Part shown: positions 29,920 through 38,691 of the stretch, one piece after another | How positions within the stretch are numbered: the first letter of the stretch is position 1 | How the letters are laid out: every line of letters begins with the position of its first letter | Assembly: GCF_018362975.1 (NCBI RefSeq) | Contig: NZ_CP074371.1 | Location: 1,736,001-1,800,000, forward strand | Length of the DNA: 64,000 bases | Source: Nocardia tengchongensis | GTDB lineage: Bacteria > Actinomycetota > Actinomycetes > Mycobacteriales > Mycobacteriaceae | Direction of reading: 5' to 3' | Notes under the pieces: generated by a model | What the model was told of the DNA's origin: nothing | Seen by the model: only the letters and a program-made list of their open reading frames with translations | Databases searched by the model: none | Made by a program: the position numbers and the translations under genes

Positions 29920-30582
29920 TCAAGCAGCGGGTTGATGGCTCGCATACGGCGTCATCGGCGAAACCTCTGGATCGGGGATGCCGAGCTCACTTCTCATCGT
30001 CCGTGTCAGGGCCAGCTGCTGATCCTTAGCTTTCTTGAGGATGTGACGATGATCCACTTGAGCGTTCTTAAAGCTGATGGACCTTTCCCGATCCTCTTCC
30101 GGAGTATTCCGTATTGCCAGTGCTAACACCGACGACGCATCGATCGCCTGATTGAGCTGCGCTATCAGCATCATGGTGCCGCCCGCGAGGTAGTGGGTAG
30201 AGAGGATCTCCAGCTGATACAGGAGCTTGCCCATGGCTGACCTGAGCTCTTCGCGCGCTTGTTCGAAGTAGGCGTGGAGTTCGTCTTCCGTTTGAAAGTT
30301 CCAGTTCTTGTCGTGGAACAGCTTCTGTCGGATACGCCCGTAGGTGTCGAGGACGGCCGACATAGTGGCGAGGAGCGCGTCGCGACGCCACTTGTCGTGT
30401 TCGCGGCTCTGCGCGGCGGAGTTGGCGAGTTCGACGTTTCGTTGAGCAGCTTCAATGGTCACGTGGTTGCGCTCGTCAGCTGCGGTGATTGCGCGGCGGT
30501 TAGTGCGGTTGTTGACCATGATGCCAGTGAAGGTCACCGAGGCTATGACAAGCGAGCTGATAAGTGGGAGCCATGGGGTCAC
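29920..30582 (-). CDS. Single-pass membrane protein with coiled coil, unknown function
   Basis: About 220-aa protein of unknown function located between the integrase and attL. It starts with a hydrophobic helix (PLISSLVIASVTFTGIMVN), then a charged, heptad-like helical body (residues 30-200) with RDALLATMSAVLDTYGRIR. No enzyme motif is visible. The GTG at 30582 directly precedes the membrane segment; an ATG at 30642 would add 20 His-rich residues. Its place between int and att suggests accessory cargo, carried outside the transfer operon. Confidence 0.65.
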   Translation of the reverse strand: MTPWLPLISSLVIASVTFTGIMVNNRTNRRAITAADERNHVTIEAAQRNVELANSAAQSREHDKWRRDALLATMSAVLDTYGRIRQKLFHDKNWNFQTEDELHAYFEQAREELRSAMGKLLYQLEILSTHYLAGGTMMLIAQLNQAIDASSVLALAIRNTPEEDRERSISFKNAQVDHRHILKKAKDQQLALTRTMRSELGIPDPEVSPMTPYASHQPAA

Positions 30583-30733
30583 GTTGTGATCATGGCAGTG
30601 GAAGTCCTTGTGGGCCGCGTGTTTTCGGGGGCAATGATGCACCTTCGGTGGACGGCCGACTGTCCTGATCTCGGCTAAGTAGTGAACCGGTCAGTGAGTT
30701 GGCTGCCGACATCAAACTCACGGGAGGACGCGT

Positions 30734-32053
30734 TCAGTCGGCGCTGACAGCCTTGTGTAGCGCGTCAGCCGCTGCGGGGTGGACTCGGCCGCGGGCCATG
30801 TAGCGGCGTTGGGTCATCGACGGGTCGGCGTGGCCGAGTACGTCGGCGGTGACTCGGGCGGACAGGCCGGCGTCGTCGAGGATCGTGGCGACCGCGCCGC
30901 GGAAGCTGTGGGCGGTGATGTCGTCCGGGATGCCCAGCGACTCGCGTACGCGCTGCCATTGGTGCTGGACGTTGTTCGGGTCGCGCAATGTCCAGTTCTC
31001 GGACGGGAAGACTAGATCGTATTTGGGTGGCTTGGCCGGCGGTCGCGTCTTCTTCCGCGCTGCCAGCACGGCCTTGCGGTGCGTGAGCATCACGATGGCG
31101 AAGTCCGGCAGGGCGATTCGGCCTTTGCGGTTCTTCGGATCGTTCTCGATCTCCTGGCGGGTGAGTCCAATTCCGGTGATTCTCACCACTTTTCCGCTCG
31201 TCCGCAGCGTCTTGCCGATGAGGTCGACGTCGGACCACAAAAGACCGAGGATCTGGCTGCGTCGCAGTCCGGTGCCGGCCAGCAGCGTGACCCAGTCGGT
31301 GAGGTCTGCGGATTCGCAGAATTCAGCGACGGTTGGCGGGGCGTAGGACTTGATCGGCTTCGCGCGCTCGCGCTCCTTCTTCATGAGGATGCGCGGGCAG
31401 GGCAGGATGGAGGTTCGGACCGCGGCGAGAATGAAGCGGAGTTCGTCGACGGTGATGTCGCGGGCGCCGCCGGTCCGGCCCTTCGGTTCGAGGTTCTCCG
31501 GGAGCTCGACCTCGCGGACGGGGTTCACTGCCAGCGGGGTCTTGCGGACCGCGAATTTGAACATGCCGGACAGGACCGAGCGTGCGGTGTCCATCGAGCC
31601 GGGCCCTTGCGTCTTGCCGACCTGGATCAGGAACTTCTCCGCGGTGATCGTCTCAACCTCGTGGAGCCGGAGGTCGCCGAACGCCTTGGCGAACATCACG
31701 GCGACGTCGTCGTAGCGTTCGAGGGTGTTCGCGGCCCGCTCCAGGGCGACAAGGTGATTGCGATAGTGCTCCCACAGTTTGCGGACGGTGATCGTGTCCG
31801 TCAGTTCTCCCTCGACGGCGACGCGAATCTCGCGAGCGGCGGCGAGTACCGCTTCGGTGGCGCGGGATCCGGTGCGGTCCGGAACCTTTCGGCCTTTCGA
31901 GTCCAGTCTCAGGGGCGACCTTCGGGTTAGTTCGCGCCGCTTTCCGGAGCTGTCGCGGACCAGGACGCGCGCTTCGAAGTGTCCGGGCGCCAGCTCGGTG
32001 AGCATCACGGCGCCCGGTACTCCGATCGGCCGCGGTGGTCGGCCCCTGGGCAT
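30734..32053 (-). CDS. int: Tyrosine site-specific integrase
   Basis: 439-aa tyrosine recombinase that integrates the element at tRNA-Thr. The SAM-like N-terminal core-binding domain (TVRKLWEHYRNHLVALE) precedes the catalytic domain: first Arg in GTGLRRSQILGL, HxxR in AHSFRGAVAT, then GHADPSMTQRRY with the nucleophile Tyr. The ATG at 32053 begins MPRGRPPRPIG; a longer frame upstream overlaps xis and is rejected. It is preceded by xis with a 2-nt gap, so xis-int are coupled. Confidence 0.93.
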   Translation of the reverse strand: MPRGRPPRPIGVPGAVMLTELAPGHFEARVLVRDSSGKRRELTRRSPLRLDSKGRKVPDRTGSRATEAVLAAAREIRVAVEGELTDTITVRKLWEHYRNHLVALERAANTLERYDDVAVMFAKAFGDLRLHEVETITAEKFLIQVGKTQGPGSMDTARSVLSGMFKFAVRKTPLAVNPVREVELPENLEPKGRTGGARDITVDELRFILAAVRTSILPCPRILMKKERERAKPIKSYAPPTVAEFCESADLTDWVTLLAGTGLRRSQILGLLWSDVDLIGKTLRTSGKVVRITGIGLTRQEIENDPKNRKGRIALPDFAIVMLTHRKAVLAARKKTRPPAKPPKYDLVFPSENWTLRDPNNVQHQWQRVRESLGIPDDITAHSFRGAVATILDDAGLSARVTADVLGHADPSMTQRRYMARGRVHPAAADALHKAVSAD

Positions 32054-32055
32054 GG

Positions 32056-32286
32056 TTACCGGATTCCTTGCTGATCGACCTGGCCGTCGATTGCAGCGTC
32101 CAACTCGTCCAGGTCCCACAGCAGGTTCTTGCCGACCCTGCGAGGCATCGGCAACCACTGATGCTCGGTGCGCTCACGATGCCAGCGGCGCAACACCTCG
32201 GGATGTCGATCGATATGCGCCGCAGCGTCTTTCGTGCTGGCCCAGCGGCGGACCCGGGCGTGGGTGCTCTCGGGGTGGGTTTCCAC
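32056..32286 (-). CDS. xis: Excisionase-like DNA-binding protein
   Basis: 76-aa small winged-helix/HTH protein: RWASTKDAAAHIDRHPEVLRRW, then RRVGKNLLWDLDELDAAI, the pattern of excisionase-type proteins that recognise DNA through a MerR-like helix. GTG start at 32286 with ribosome site aaggaga 8 nt upstream. Directly before int in the same operon, so it most likely directs integrase to excision. Confidence 0.82.
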   Translation of the reverse strand: METHPESTHARVRRWASTKDAAAHIDRHPEVLRRWHRERTEHQWLPMPRRVGKNLLWDLDELDAAIDGQVDQQGIR

Positions 32287-32288
32287 GG

Positions 32289-33248
32289 CTATCTCTCCTT
32301 CGAATCGGGCAGTGGCGTAGGGGCGTTGGAGGGGGCATAGGTTTCGCTGGGATCCCACTCGTCGTTGAGGTGGTCTCGGGCGGCGGTGAGGGTGCGGGTG
32401 ACCGCGGACGAACTGAGTTCGACGTGTTCGGCGATCCGCGAGTGCGACCAGTTCTGTTCGAATTTCAGCCGGAGGATGGTCGCGACCTTGTCGGGGTCGC
32501 GGCGGCCGGCGGGGTCGGCATGACAGACCGAGTCGGCGATCTCGGCCCACCGATCCTGCGCACCGGGGGCCTCGATCACGCTCGGCTGTGCCGATTCGAT
32601 CTCGATTGGGGGCTTCGGGGCGTGGAGTTCGGTTGCAGTTGAGCGGGTCTCGGTGCGGACCTCGCGCACCGAGGTGGTGCGCACGGTTCCGGCGGTGCGC
32701 ACCGGTTCGTAGTCCGTGCGCACCGGCAGCGCGGGGGCCGTGCTTTCGGTGCGTGGGCTGCGGGCGAGGACGAGCAGGGCGATGGTGGCCTGTCCGATCG
32801 CGCCGTCGATGATCAGGGGGACCAGCGCGGCCAACTGGTGGGCCATGCCGACCTGAATGGCCAAGGCCCGCAGGGCATCGAAGGACAGCCGGAACGCAAT
32901 CAGCGCGATGGCGCTGGTGAGGACCACGACGAACCAGTAGGCGAGCGTCGCGTTCGCCCGCGCCCGGACAAGCAGGCCCACCCCGTGGGTGGCGGCGAGC
33001 AGGGCGACGGGCGGGAACATAGCCACAAATCCGGCGACGACGGCCAGCCCGGGCGGTGCGTTGAGCACTGCGTGGACGGTGTTGCCGCCGATCGACATGA
33101 GGGCCATGAGGATCAGCTCGCCCCAGAAGAATCGGACCGCGGCGGCCTCGGCCTCGGACCGGATCGGGGTGTACGCACCACCTGGTGCGCTGCGGTGCGC
33201 AGCGTCGTTGCTGCGCACCGCGTCCGCACCGGCGCCGTTGCCGGTCAC
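32289..33248 (-). CDS. DUF2637-type membrane protein with C-terminal HTH
   Basis: 319-aa protein. The N-terminal half has four hydrophobic helices (from FFWGELILMALMSIGGN to IIDGAIGQATIALLVLA), the pattern of DUF2637/SpdB-like proteins common in actinomycete conjugative elements. The C-terminal half carries a helix-turn-helix (KVATILRLKFEQNWSHSRIAEHVELSSSAVTRTL). So it may link DNA binding to the membrane, for example in spread of the element within mycelium. The GTG overlaps the previous gene's stop (GTGA). Confidence 0.75.
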   Translation of the reverse strand: MTGNGAGADAVRSNDAAHRSAPGGAYTPIRSEAEAAAVRFFWGELILMALMSIGGNTVHAVLNAPPGLAVVAGFVAMFPPVALLAATHGVGLLVRARANATLAYWFVVVLTSAIALIAFRLSFDALRALAIQVGMAHQLAALVPLIIDGAIGQATIALLVLARSPRTESTAPALPVRTDYEPVRTAGTVRTTSVREVRTETRSTATELHAPKPPIEIESAQPSVIEAPGAQDRWAEIADSVCHADPAGRRDPDKVATILRLKFEQNWSHSRIAEHVELSSSAVTRTLTAARDHLNDEWDPSETYAPSNAPTPLPDSKER

Positions 33249-33661
33249 GCCCCACCGCCGGCCGCGGGTGCGGTCGGGGTGTAGACGGCGGTGTAGAGCC
33301 GAGCCCGGTCGTCGGCGGGGTCGGTGCCGGTGTAGGTGATCGACAGGGTCGCGCCGATGTCGAATCCGGCGGCGCCGGCCTTGGCCATGGCCGCGCCGAT
33401 GGCGCGTTCCATGCGCGGGGTCGGATACAGGTTGCGCAGGCCGGCGGGCGTATCGAGGGTGATGAACAGCTGCATCACGGTGTTGCCCTGCTTGTCCTTC
33501 TGGACTTCGCCGGGCGCGCCGTTGAACTTCAGCCGCGGCTGTTCGCCGATCTCGGTGATGCGGCCGTAGACCGTGGTGCCGGGGGTGGCGTTCTTGCCGA
33601 ACGCGCTCGGCGGTTTGGCGGCGGCCTGCTTGAACCGCTGGCCGTAGTCGATGCCGGTCAT
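33245..33661 (-). CDS. Element protein of unknown function
   Basis: 138-aa soluble protein with beta-rich composition (TTVYGRITEIGEQPRLKFNG, LSITYTGTDPADD). It lacks Cys and membrane segments. The regular beta strands and position beside a primase-like gene would fit an OB-fold single-strand binding role, but I have no motif to prove this. ATG with site gagaggaatcc. Overlaps the DUF2637 gene. Confidence 0.6.
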   Translation of the reverse strand: MTGIDYGQRFKQAAAKPPSAFGKNATPGTTVYGRITEIGEQPRLKFNGAPGEVQKDKQGNTVMQLFITLDTPAGLRNLYPTPRMERAIGAAMAKAGAAGFDIGATLSITYTGTDPADDRARLYTAVYTPTAPAAGGGA

Positions 33662-33703
33662 GATGGGATTCCTCTCTCGTGGTCGATCAGGGATGGATGG
33701 GGT

Positions 33704-34690
33704 TCAGCGGCTGCGGGTGATCTCCCGCGGCTGTGGGGCGGGCTGGCGGTAGTGACGGTCCAGGTACGGGACCAGCTCGAGTTCGTCGAGACCGTGGCCC
33801 GCGCCGATGTGGTCGGTGAGGTCCTTGCCGGTGGCGGCCTGCAGGATCCGGATCTCACCGACGTGGCCGTACAGGCTCTCGGCCACCTTGGCGGCGTGCC
33901 GGTAGCCGGGCCGGTCGCGGTCGGCGACCACGATCACCCGACCCGCGCCGGCAAGCCATCGGGAGTGCTCCGGCGTCCAGCTGCCGGCACCCATGGCGTT
34001 GCAGGTGGCGATCTGCCCGGCCACGACCGCGGACAGAACATCCTGCTCGCCCTCGCAGAGGTAGATCTCGCGGCCGGCGCGCACTCCGTCGATGAGGTCG
34101 GGCAGCAGGAACGGCAGCGGCGCGAATCCGGTGTTCTCCCATTCGGTTCCGTTCCAGTGCCGTTGAGTGAACGCCTTGCCCCAGCCGTGCTCGTAGGGCA
34201 CGCGCTGGCGGATTACTGCGCCCTCCACCCGGCCGTCGGGCCACCGGTACAGGTAGGAGTGCACGTTCTCCGCCGGGCCGGTCTGTTCACCCAGGCTGGG
34301 CTTGTGCGGGGTCGGGAATCCCGCGTAGTCGATGGCCTTGTCCAGCAACGATTTCTGTTCCTCGCGCCGGGGTTGTGGCCGTGGATCCGGGCGGTGGCCT
34401 GAACGGTTGGGGTTCCGTTCGGGCAGCCGGTCCCACATGTCCCGGACTTGCAGGTTCAGCTGGTCCAGGACGTCGCGGTCGTCGCAGCCTGCCCAGCAGC
34501 GCACGATCGTCTTGCCCTGGACCGGGTCGTAGCGGACCCCCAGTGAGGGGTTGTGGTGGCGGCCGTCGGCTTCATGGACCGGGCACATGAAGTTGGTCCA
34601 GCGGGGCCCGGACCGTCCGGGCCCCATCTGCGCGGTGAGCGCGGTCGTGATCTTCTGCCACGAAAGTCCCTGCGATGGTGTGGGTTCCAT
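33704..34690 (-). CDS. Primase-like protein with zinc finger and TOPRIM domain
   Basis: 328-aa protein. The N-terminal CHC2-like zinc ribbon is visible: C-P-V-H in FMCPVHEADGRHHNPS and C-W-A-G-C in IVRCWAGCDD. After a linker follows a TOPRIM domain: YLCEGEQDVLSAV gives the catalytic Glu and VVADRDRPG the Asp-x-Asp. This is the layout of short plasmid/phage primases. It probably primes replication of the excised element. No helicase domain is attached. ATG at 34690, 6 nt after the previous gene. Confidence 0.8.
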   Translation of the reverse strand: MEPTPSQGLSWQKITTALTAQMGPGRSGPRWTNFMCPVHEADGRHHNPSLGVRYDPVQGKTIVRCWAGCDDRDVLDQLNLQVRDMWDRLPERNPNRSGHRPDPRPQPRREEQKSLLDKAIDYAGFPTPHKPSLGEQTGPAENVHSYLYRWPDGRVEGAVIRQRVPYEHGWGKAFTQRHWNGTEWENTGFAPLPFLLPDLIDGVRAGREIYLCEGEQDVLSAVVAGQIATCNAMGAGSWTPEHSRWLAGAGRVIVVADRDRPGYRHAAKVAESLYGHVGEIRILQAATGKDLTDHIGAGHGLDELELVPYLDRHYRQPAPQPREITRSR

Positions 34691-34696
34691 GGCCGG

Positions 34697-35156
34697 TCAC
34701 CGCTCGCGCTCGATCGGTGGGCGGTCGCGGTCGGCGCCGAACCGCAGGATCGGGGTGCCGGGCGCGCACCGGTAGGTGTCGGGCGCGTTGCGTTCGTAGT
34801 CGACCTGGAAGGTGTTGCCCGACAACTCCTGTGCCTGTTCGACGCTGCGCCATTGCACCGCGGTGAGTTGGTCCTGCCCGATTTCGTCGCGGTAGTACTC
34901 CGCCCACTCGAAGTGTTTGCGGGCTTCCTCCGGGGCGAACGCCCAGGTGCTGAACGCCCGGTTCAGGTAGCGCCACTGCTCTGCGTGCGGTCCGCGGTAC
35001 CAGAAGCCGTCGAGCCGGTTGCGTTGGGTGTTGAGAGCCTCGAGTTCGGCCTCGGTGGCGCTCGTATGGAGCGCCAGGCCCATCTCATCGGTCAAGGCGG
35101 ACGTGCTCGGCGAAGTCGTTGCGCATGGCTTCTTCGTGCTCGGGGTGCATGCTCAT
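34697..35156 (-). CDS. Tandem family member 1, frame broken once, unknown function
   Basis: First (promoter-distal) of four tandem paralogs, about 152 aa. The N-terminus MHPEHEEAMRNDF lies in one frame from the ATG at 35156 (ATGA overlap with the next gene), and the rest (GPHAEQWRYL, LTAVQWRSVEQAQEL) in another from about 35094. One extra C in 'gaccgatgag' explains the 3n+1 length. No known domain. It ends in PPIERER, a tail shared with other element proteins. Without the N-terminal part, a TTG at 35095 would start a shorter product. Confidence 0.6.
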
Positions 35157-35545
35157 CGCCACCGATCGATGCCGAGGTCGCGCTCGGCGTGTTCGTAGCG
35201 CTGGCGGATGCGGTCCTCGTGGGCGATGTTGTGGGCCTGAACCAGGCTCTGCCACTGGGTTTCGCTGACCTGGTCCAGCCGGCCGAAGGCACGCCGCTGG
35301 TAGTCCAGGCCGGCCAGATAGACGTCCATCTCATCGGGCCTGTCTTGCCATTCGCGCAGGGCGTCGGTGAGGAACTGCCAATCGGTGGCGTGCGGGCCGG
35401 CCGCCCAGCGCTGGTCGTACTGGGTGATGTGCCGGTGCAGGCGGCGCTGCTCGCCACTGCTGATGCCAGGCCGGTCGGCTTGCCATTGCAGGATGGTGCG
35501 GTCGTGGAACTCCGACCGCATCAGGGCCTCGTGTTCGCGGTGCAT
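35153..35545 (-). CDS. Tandem family member 2, unknown function
   Basis: 130-aa paralog of its neighbours. Shared blocks: MHREHEALMRSEF, AGPHATDWQFLTDAL, VSETQWQSLVQAHNI. Helical, rich in Arg, Trp and Gln; no Cys; no membrane segment. No known family recognised. 4 nt after member 3; its stop overlaps member 1. Confidence 0.65.
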   Translation of the reverse strand: MHREHEALMRSEFHDRTILQWQADRPGISSGEQRRLHRHITQYDQRWAAGPHATDWQFLTDALREWQDRPDEMDVYLAGLDYQRRAFGRLDQVSETQWQSLVQAHNIAHEDRIRQRYEHAERDLGIDRWR

Positions 35546-35549
35546 GGCC

Positions 35550-35942
35550 TCACCACCCCCGTTCGAGGCCGTGGGCCGGGCGCGGCTCGTTGGGCTGGGT
35601 ACGGGTGGTCTCGAAGGACGTCAGGTCGCGGGCCTGCACCATGCTGCGGTACTGGACGTCGGTGAGCCCGAAGTCCTTGCCGTACTTGCTCCGGTTGGTG
35701 TCGATGTCGGCGACGAACCGCTGCATCTGCTTGGGGCGCCGGCGCCAGTCGTCGTAGGCGGCCGCCAGGAACGCCCAGTGGTCGGCGTGCGGGCCTCCGA
35801 GCCACCGGTCGTCGTAGGCGGCGACATCGAGGTCGATGCGGTCCAGTTCGGCGCTGGTCACGTCGGACCGGTAGGCGTCACGCGCGCGCTGCGCCTGTTC
35901 GAAGAACTCCTGGCGCATCATCTGTTCGTGTTCGGGATGCAT
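35550..35942 (-). CDS. Tandem family member 3, unknown function
   Basis: 130-aa paralog. Shared blocks: MHPEHEQMMRQEF, GGPHADHWAFLAAAY, LTDVQYRSMVQARDL. Composition and length as member 2, so a recent tandem duplication is likely. It lies 3 nt after member 4 in the same operon. Confidence 0.65.
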   Translation of the reverse strand: MHPEHEQMMRQEFFEQAQRARDAYRSDVTSAELDRIDLDVAAYDDRWLGGPHADHWAFLAAAYDDWRRRPKQMQRFVADIDTNRSKYGKDFGLTDVQYRSMVQARDLTSFETTRTQPNEPRPAHGLERGW

Positions 35943-35945
35943 GCG

Positions 35946-36350
35946 TCACCGGTCCCGCTCGATCATGGTGACGCGCTGCGGGTTCGACAGCGGGCGCCGC
36001 ATCCCGGTGGCGCAGTAGTGCAGCAGGTGGGCCTGACGGTGGTGACGCAGCTCGATCTCACCGACGATCGGAGTGCCGTCGGCGTGGTGGTTCTCGACCT
36101 CCGCGAAGCGCTGGTGCATGGCCGAGGGGTCGCGCTCCCACGCGTCGGCGAGGTCGTTCAGGTACTGCCAGCCCACGCGGAGGGGGTCGTCGATGGGCAG
36201 GTGGTTGTAGTGCCAGGCGATACGCCATGCGGTCGAATTGGTGAACGCCCAGTTCGGATCCTGTGCCAGCAGTTGCCGTTTGGCCTTGCGGTCGGTCTCG
36301 TAGAAGGTGGTGAAGTCCGCGCGCAGGGTGGCTTCGTGTTCGGGATTCAT
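35946..36350 (-). CDS. Tandem family member 4, most divergent, unknown function
   Basis: 134-aa paralog and first of the four to be transcribed. The N-terminus MNPEHEATLRADF fits, while the GPHA block is changed to DPLRVGWQYLNDLA and the C-terminal block is weak. It ends in MIERDR, like members of the shared-tail group. Function unknown. It begins 4 nt after the coiled-coil gene. Confidence 0.6.
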   Translation of the reverse strand: MNPEHEATLRADFTTFYETDRKAKRQLLAQDPNWAFTNSTAWRIAWHYNHLPIDDPLRVGWQYLNDLADAWERDPSAMHQRFAEVENHHADGTPIVGEIELRHHRQAHLLHYCATGMRRPLSNPQRVTMIERDR

Positions 36351-36354
36351 GACC

Positions 36355-37873
36355 TCACCGGCTTCTTTCGACCGGGGCCTGCGGGCCGCTGTCGTGGCCG
36401 TTGCTGCGCTGCGGCGGCGGTTCGACGCCAGCCTTGCTCGAGCGCCAGGTCGGCGCGGCGGGCTCCTGCTCGGTGGCGATCCGTTCGCGGCTGCCGTAGC
36501 GCTTCTCCTTGGGGGTGAGCTGCGCGAGCTTGCCGACGGCCTGGTCGCGTTCGGCCTTGAACTTGTCGCGCTCGACCCCGATGGTGACCACCTTCGCGCG
36601 CAGCTCCTTCAACTCCGCGGTCTGGGCGGTGCTGGTGTTCTTCAGCCGCTCCACCTCGCCGGTCGCGGCGGCCAGCTGCCGCTTCTGCTCGTCGCGGTCG
36701 GCGGTGACCGCGTCCAGGCCGCCGTGGAGCACCTTCACCTCCGTCGCGAGCCGATCCCGGTCCGCGGCAAGGTCTTTGAGCTGCTGCTCGATCTTCGCCA
36801 GCCGCTGATCCGACTCCGCGGGCTGTTCCGGCGCGGGGCGGGGCTCGGCCGGTGCCCGGCTCGGCTCCGGTGTCAGGTAATCGCGGCCCGGGGCGGTGCG
36901 GCTGCGCTGCGGGCGCGGGCTACGCCATTCCTGGACCTCGTCGGTGACCATGCCCAGCGGCCCGACGGCGGCTTGTGCGGTCTGGCCCGGGTTGCGCTTG
37001 TCCCACACGGTGGCGCTGAACTGGCCGGTGCGGCGGCCGCTGTGGCGGAAGAACCCGAGCTGCTGCGCGGTCCAGGCGTAGGCGTCCGCGGCGGTCTGGA
37101 AGGTCGTGGTGCGCGGGCGATCCTGGTGCGGGATCACCGCCAGTTCCTCGTGCGAGCGCAGCCCGATCAGCTCGGCGGGGCCGACGCTGGCCACGAAGTG
37201 CTTCGGGTCCAGCTGATTCGGGTCGCGGCGCCCGGACTCCAGGGCGGCGACCCGCAGGCGCAGCTGTTCGGTCTCGTCGGCCAGGTAACGGGGATCGCTG
37301 CGGTAGGCAAGCTGTGCCCGCTCGACGGCGAGCTGGCGGGTGTTGGCCTGCTGGTGCTCGAATACCTGGCGTTCGGAACGGACCGCCATTTCGCGGACCT
37401 CGCCCGCGGTGCGCGGATTGAGGTTGTAGAACACTTCCTGCACGCGCAGGGTCGGATCCTCGTTGATGTCACGCAGGGCGTGCACGACCTGGCCGCGCTG
37501 CTCCAGCGGGAGCGCCGAACGGTGCAGGGTCGATTCGATCCCGTACCGCATCCCGGCCAACTGTTGCGAGACCAGCAGCTCGGGGCTGTCGCCCGGGAGC
37601 ACGCCGGCGTCGATGTGCTGCTGCCACAGCCGGTCCCGTTCGGTCTGGTAGGCGTGCACGCGTTGGGTGAACCAGGCGCGGGCGATGCGTTCCTGGCCGA
37701 TCTCGGTCTCCAGATGCGTGGCCAACTGCTTGCGCTGGGCGCGGGTCAGTTTCACAGGCTTGTCCCCGGATCCGCCGCGCTTGGACAGATGGCGGTGGTA
37801 CCAGGTGGGCAGCGTCGAGGAGCTGGCGGAAGGTGTGGCCGGCCTCGCGGGTGATGTCATCCATTTCGGACAT
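36355..37873 (-). CDS. Coiled-coil element protein, likely one frame break
   Basis: About 505-aa protein with a long heptad-rich region (residues about 330-450: RLAKIEQQLKDLAADRDRLA and following) and a helical N-terminal half. The initial frame MSEMDDITREAGHTFRQLLD has a strong ribosome site (gaaagg) before ATG 37873, while the body begins LPTWYHRHLSKRGG in the +1 frame; one extra base near 37815 would join them (3n+1). Alternatively translation starts at ATG 37860 in the body frame, without a ribosome site. No relaxase or nuclease motif seen. Ends in APVERSR. Confidence 0.6.
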
Positions 37874-37910
37874 GAGTGGTGGGTTTCCTTTCAGTGACTG
37901 AGGGATTGGG

Positions 37911-38279
37911 CTATCGGGTGCGCTCGATCGGCGGACACTGTTCCGCGAGCAACTGCTCGCGGTGCTCCACAGCGGCGTCGGTGAGGCTCAGGCGGCTGGC
38001 GTGATTGCGCGCCCAGCGGCTGGCTTCGGCGCTGTACTCGAGGTTGAACTCGGCGTCGTCGAGTCCGCGGTAGGCCTCCTCGACGGCCTGACGCGGCTCG
38101 ATCAGGCGGCCCAGGCTGTCGGTGCGCAGCGACTCCGGGGACTCCCGCAATTCGGCGTAGCGATTCCGAAGCCGTCGCACATCGCGGCGCAGCTCTTCGA
38201 TGCGATTCTCGACCTGTCCGACCTCGGTGTAGAGGTCCGACGGGATCGGCAGGATCTGCTCATCTCTGTTTGTGGACAT
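37911..38279 (-). CDS. Coiled-coil element protein, unknown function
   Basis: 122-aa, all-helical protein: VGQVENRIEELRRDVRRLRN gives heptads, followed by a second helix pair (AVEEAYRGLDDAEFN). ATG at 38279 with site gaaggaga. Ends in PPIERTR, the shared tail. No family recognised. Longer reading upstream overlaps the next gene and is rejected. Confidence 0.65.
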   Translation of the reverse strand: MSTNRDEQILPIPSDLYTEVGQVENRIEELRRDVRRLRNRYAELRESPESLRTDSLGRLIEPRQAVEEAYRGLDDAEFNLEYSAEASRWARNHASRLSLTDAAVEHREQLLAEQCPPIERTR

Positions 38280-38305
38280 TGGGTTTCGTCTCCTTCTGTG
38301 AGTGG

Positions 38306-38608
38306 TCAGGCGGTGGTGGTACGGCTTGTCTCGTGGCGGGTCCTCGCGAGATCGAGGCGGGCCGCGGTCGCGCTGAAGGGGCGGGCCACGACCCGTGCGA
38401 GGGCTGCGAGGCCACGGGCGGCTGCGGTGGTGACGGCGATCACAGCCTGCGTAAGGGGCGGGCGCAGGGCGGCGTTCCACCACAGGTAGGCGATCCAGGC
38501 GAATCCGTAGGCCGCCAGCGGGACCGCGACGACCGCGCGCTGTCCCCAGACGGCCACCGCCAGAGCGGCGAGCACGGTCAGCGAGCCGCCGGCCCCGGCG
38601 CGCAGCAA
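38306..38608 (-). CDS. Small membrane protein, start uncertain
   Basis: About 100-aa protein with two hydrophobic segments (LTVLAALAVAVWGQRAVVAV and AAYGFAWIAYLWWNAAL) and a basic C-terminus. The TTG at 38608 is the only visible start inside the frame; the coding pattern may extend upstream to the preceding stop, where no ATG/GTG is found. Function unknown; position within the transfer operon suggests a membrane-complex role. Confidence 0.5.
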   Translation of the reverse strand: MLRAGAGGSLTVLAALAVAVWGQRAVVAVPLAAYGFAWIAYLWWNAALRPPLTQAVIAVTTAAARGLAALARVVARPFSATAARLDLARTRHETSRTTTA

Positions 38609-38691
38609 CCGCGGCCGCGAACCCTGGCCTCCGGTCGGCGCGGGCCTCGCTGTGGTCTGGTCCGGGACCGAGTCGGTGGAGGTGACCAGCC

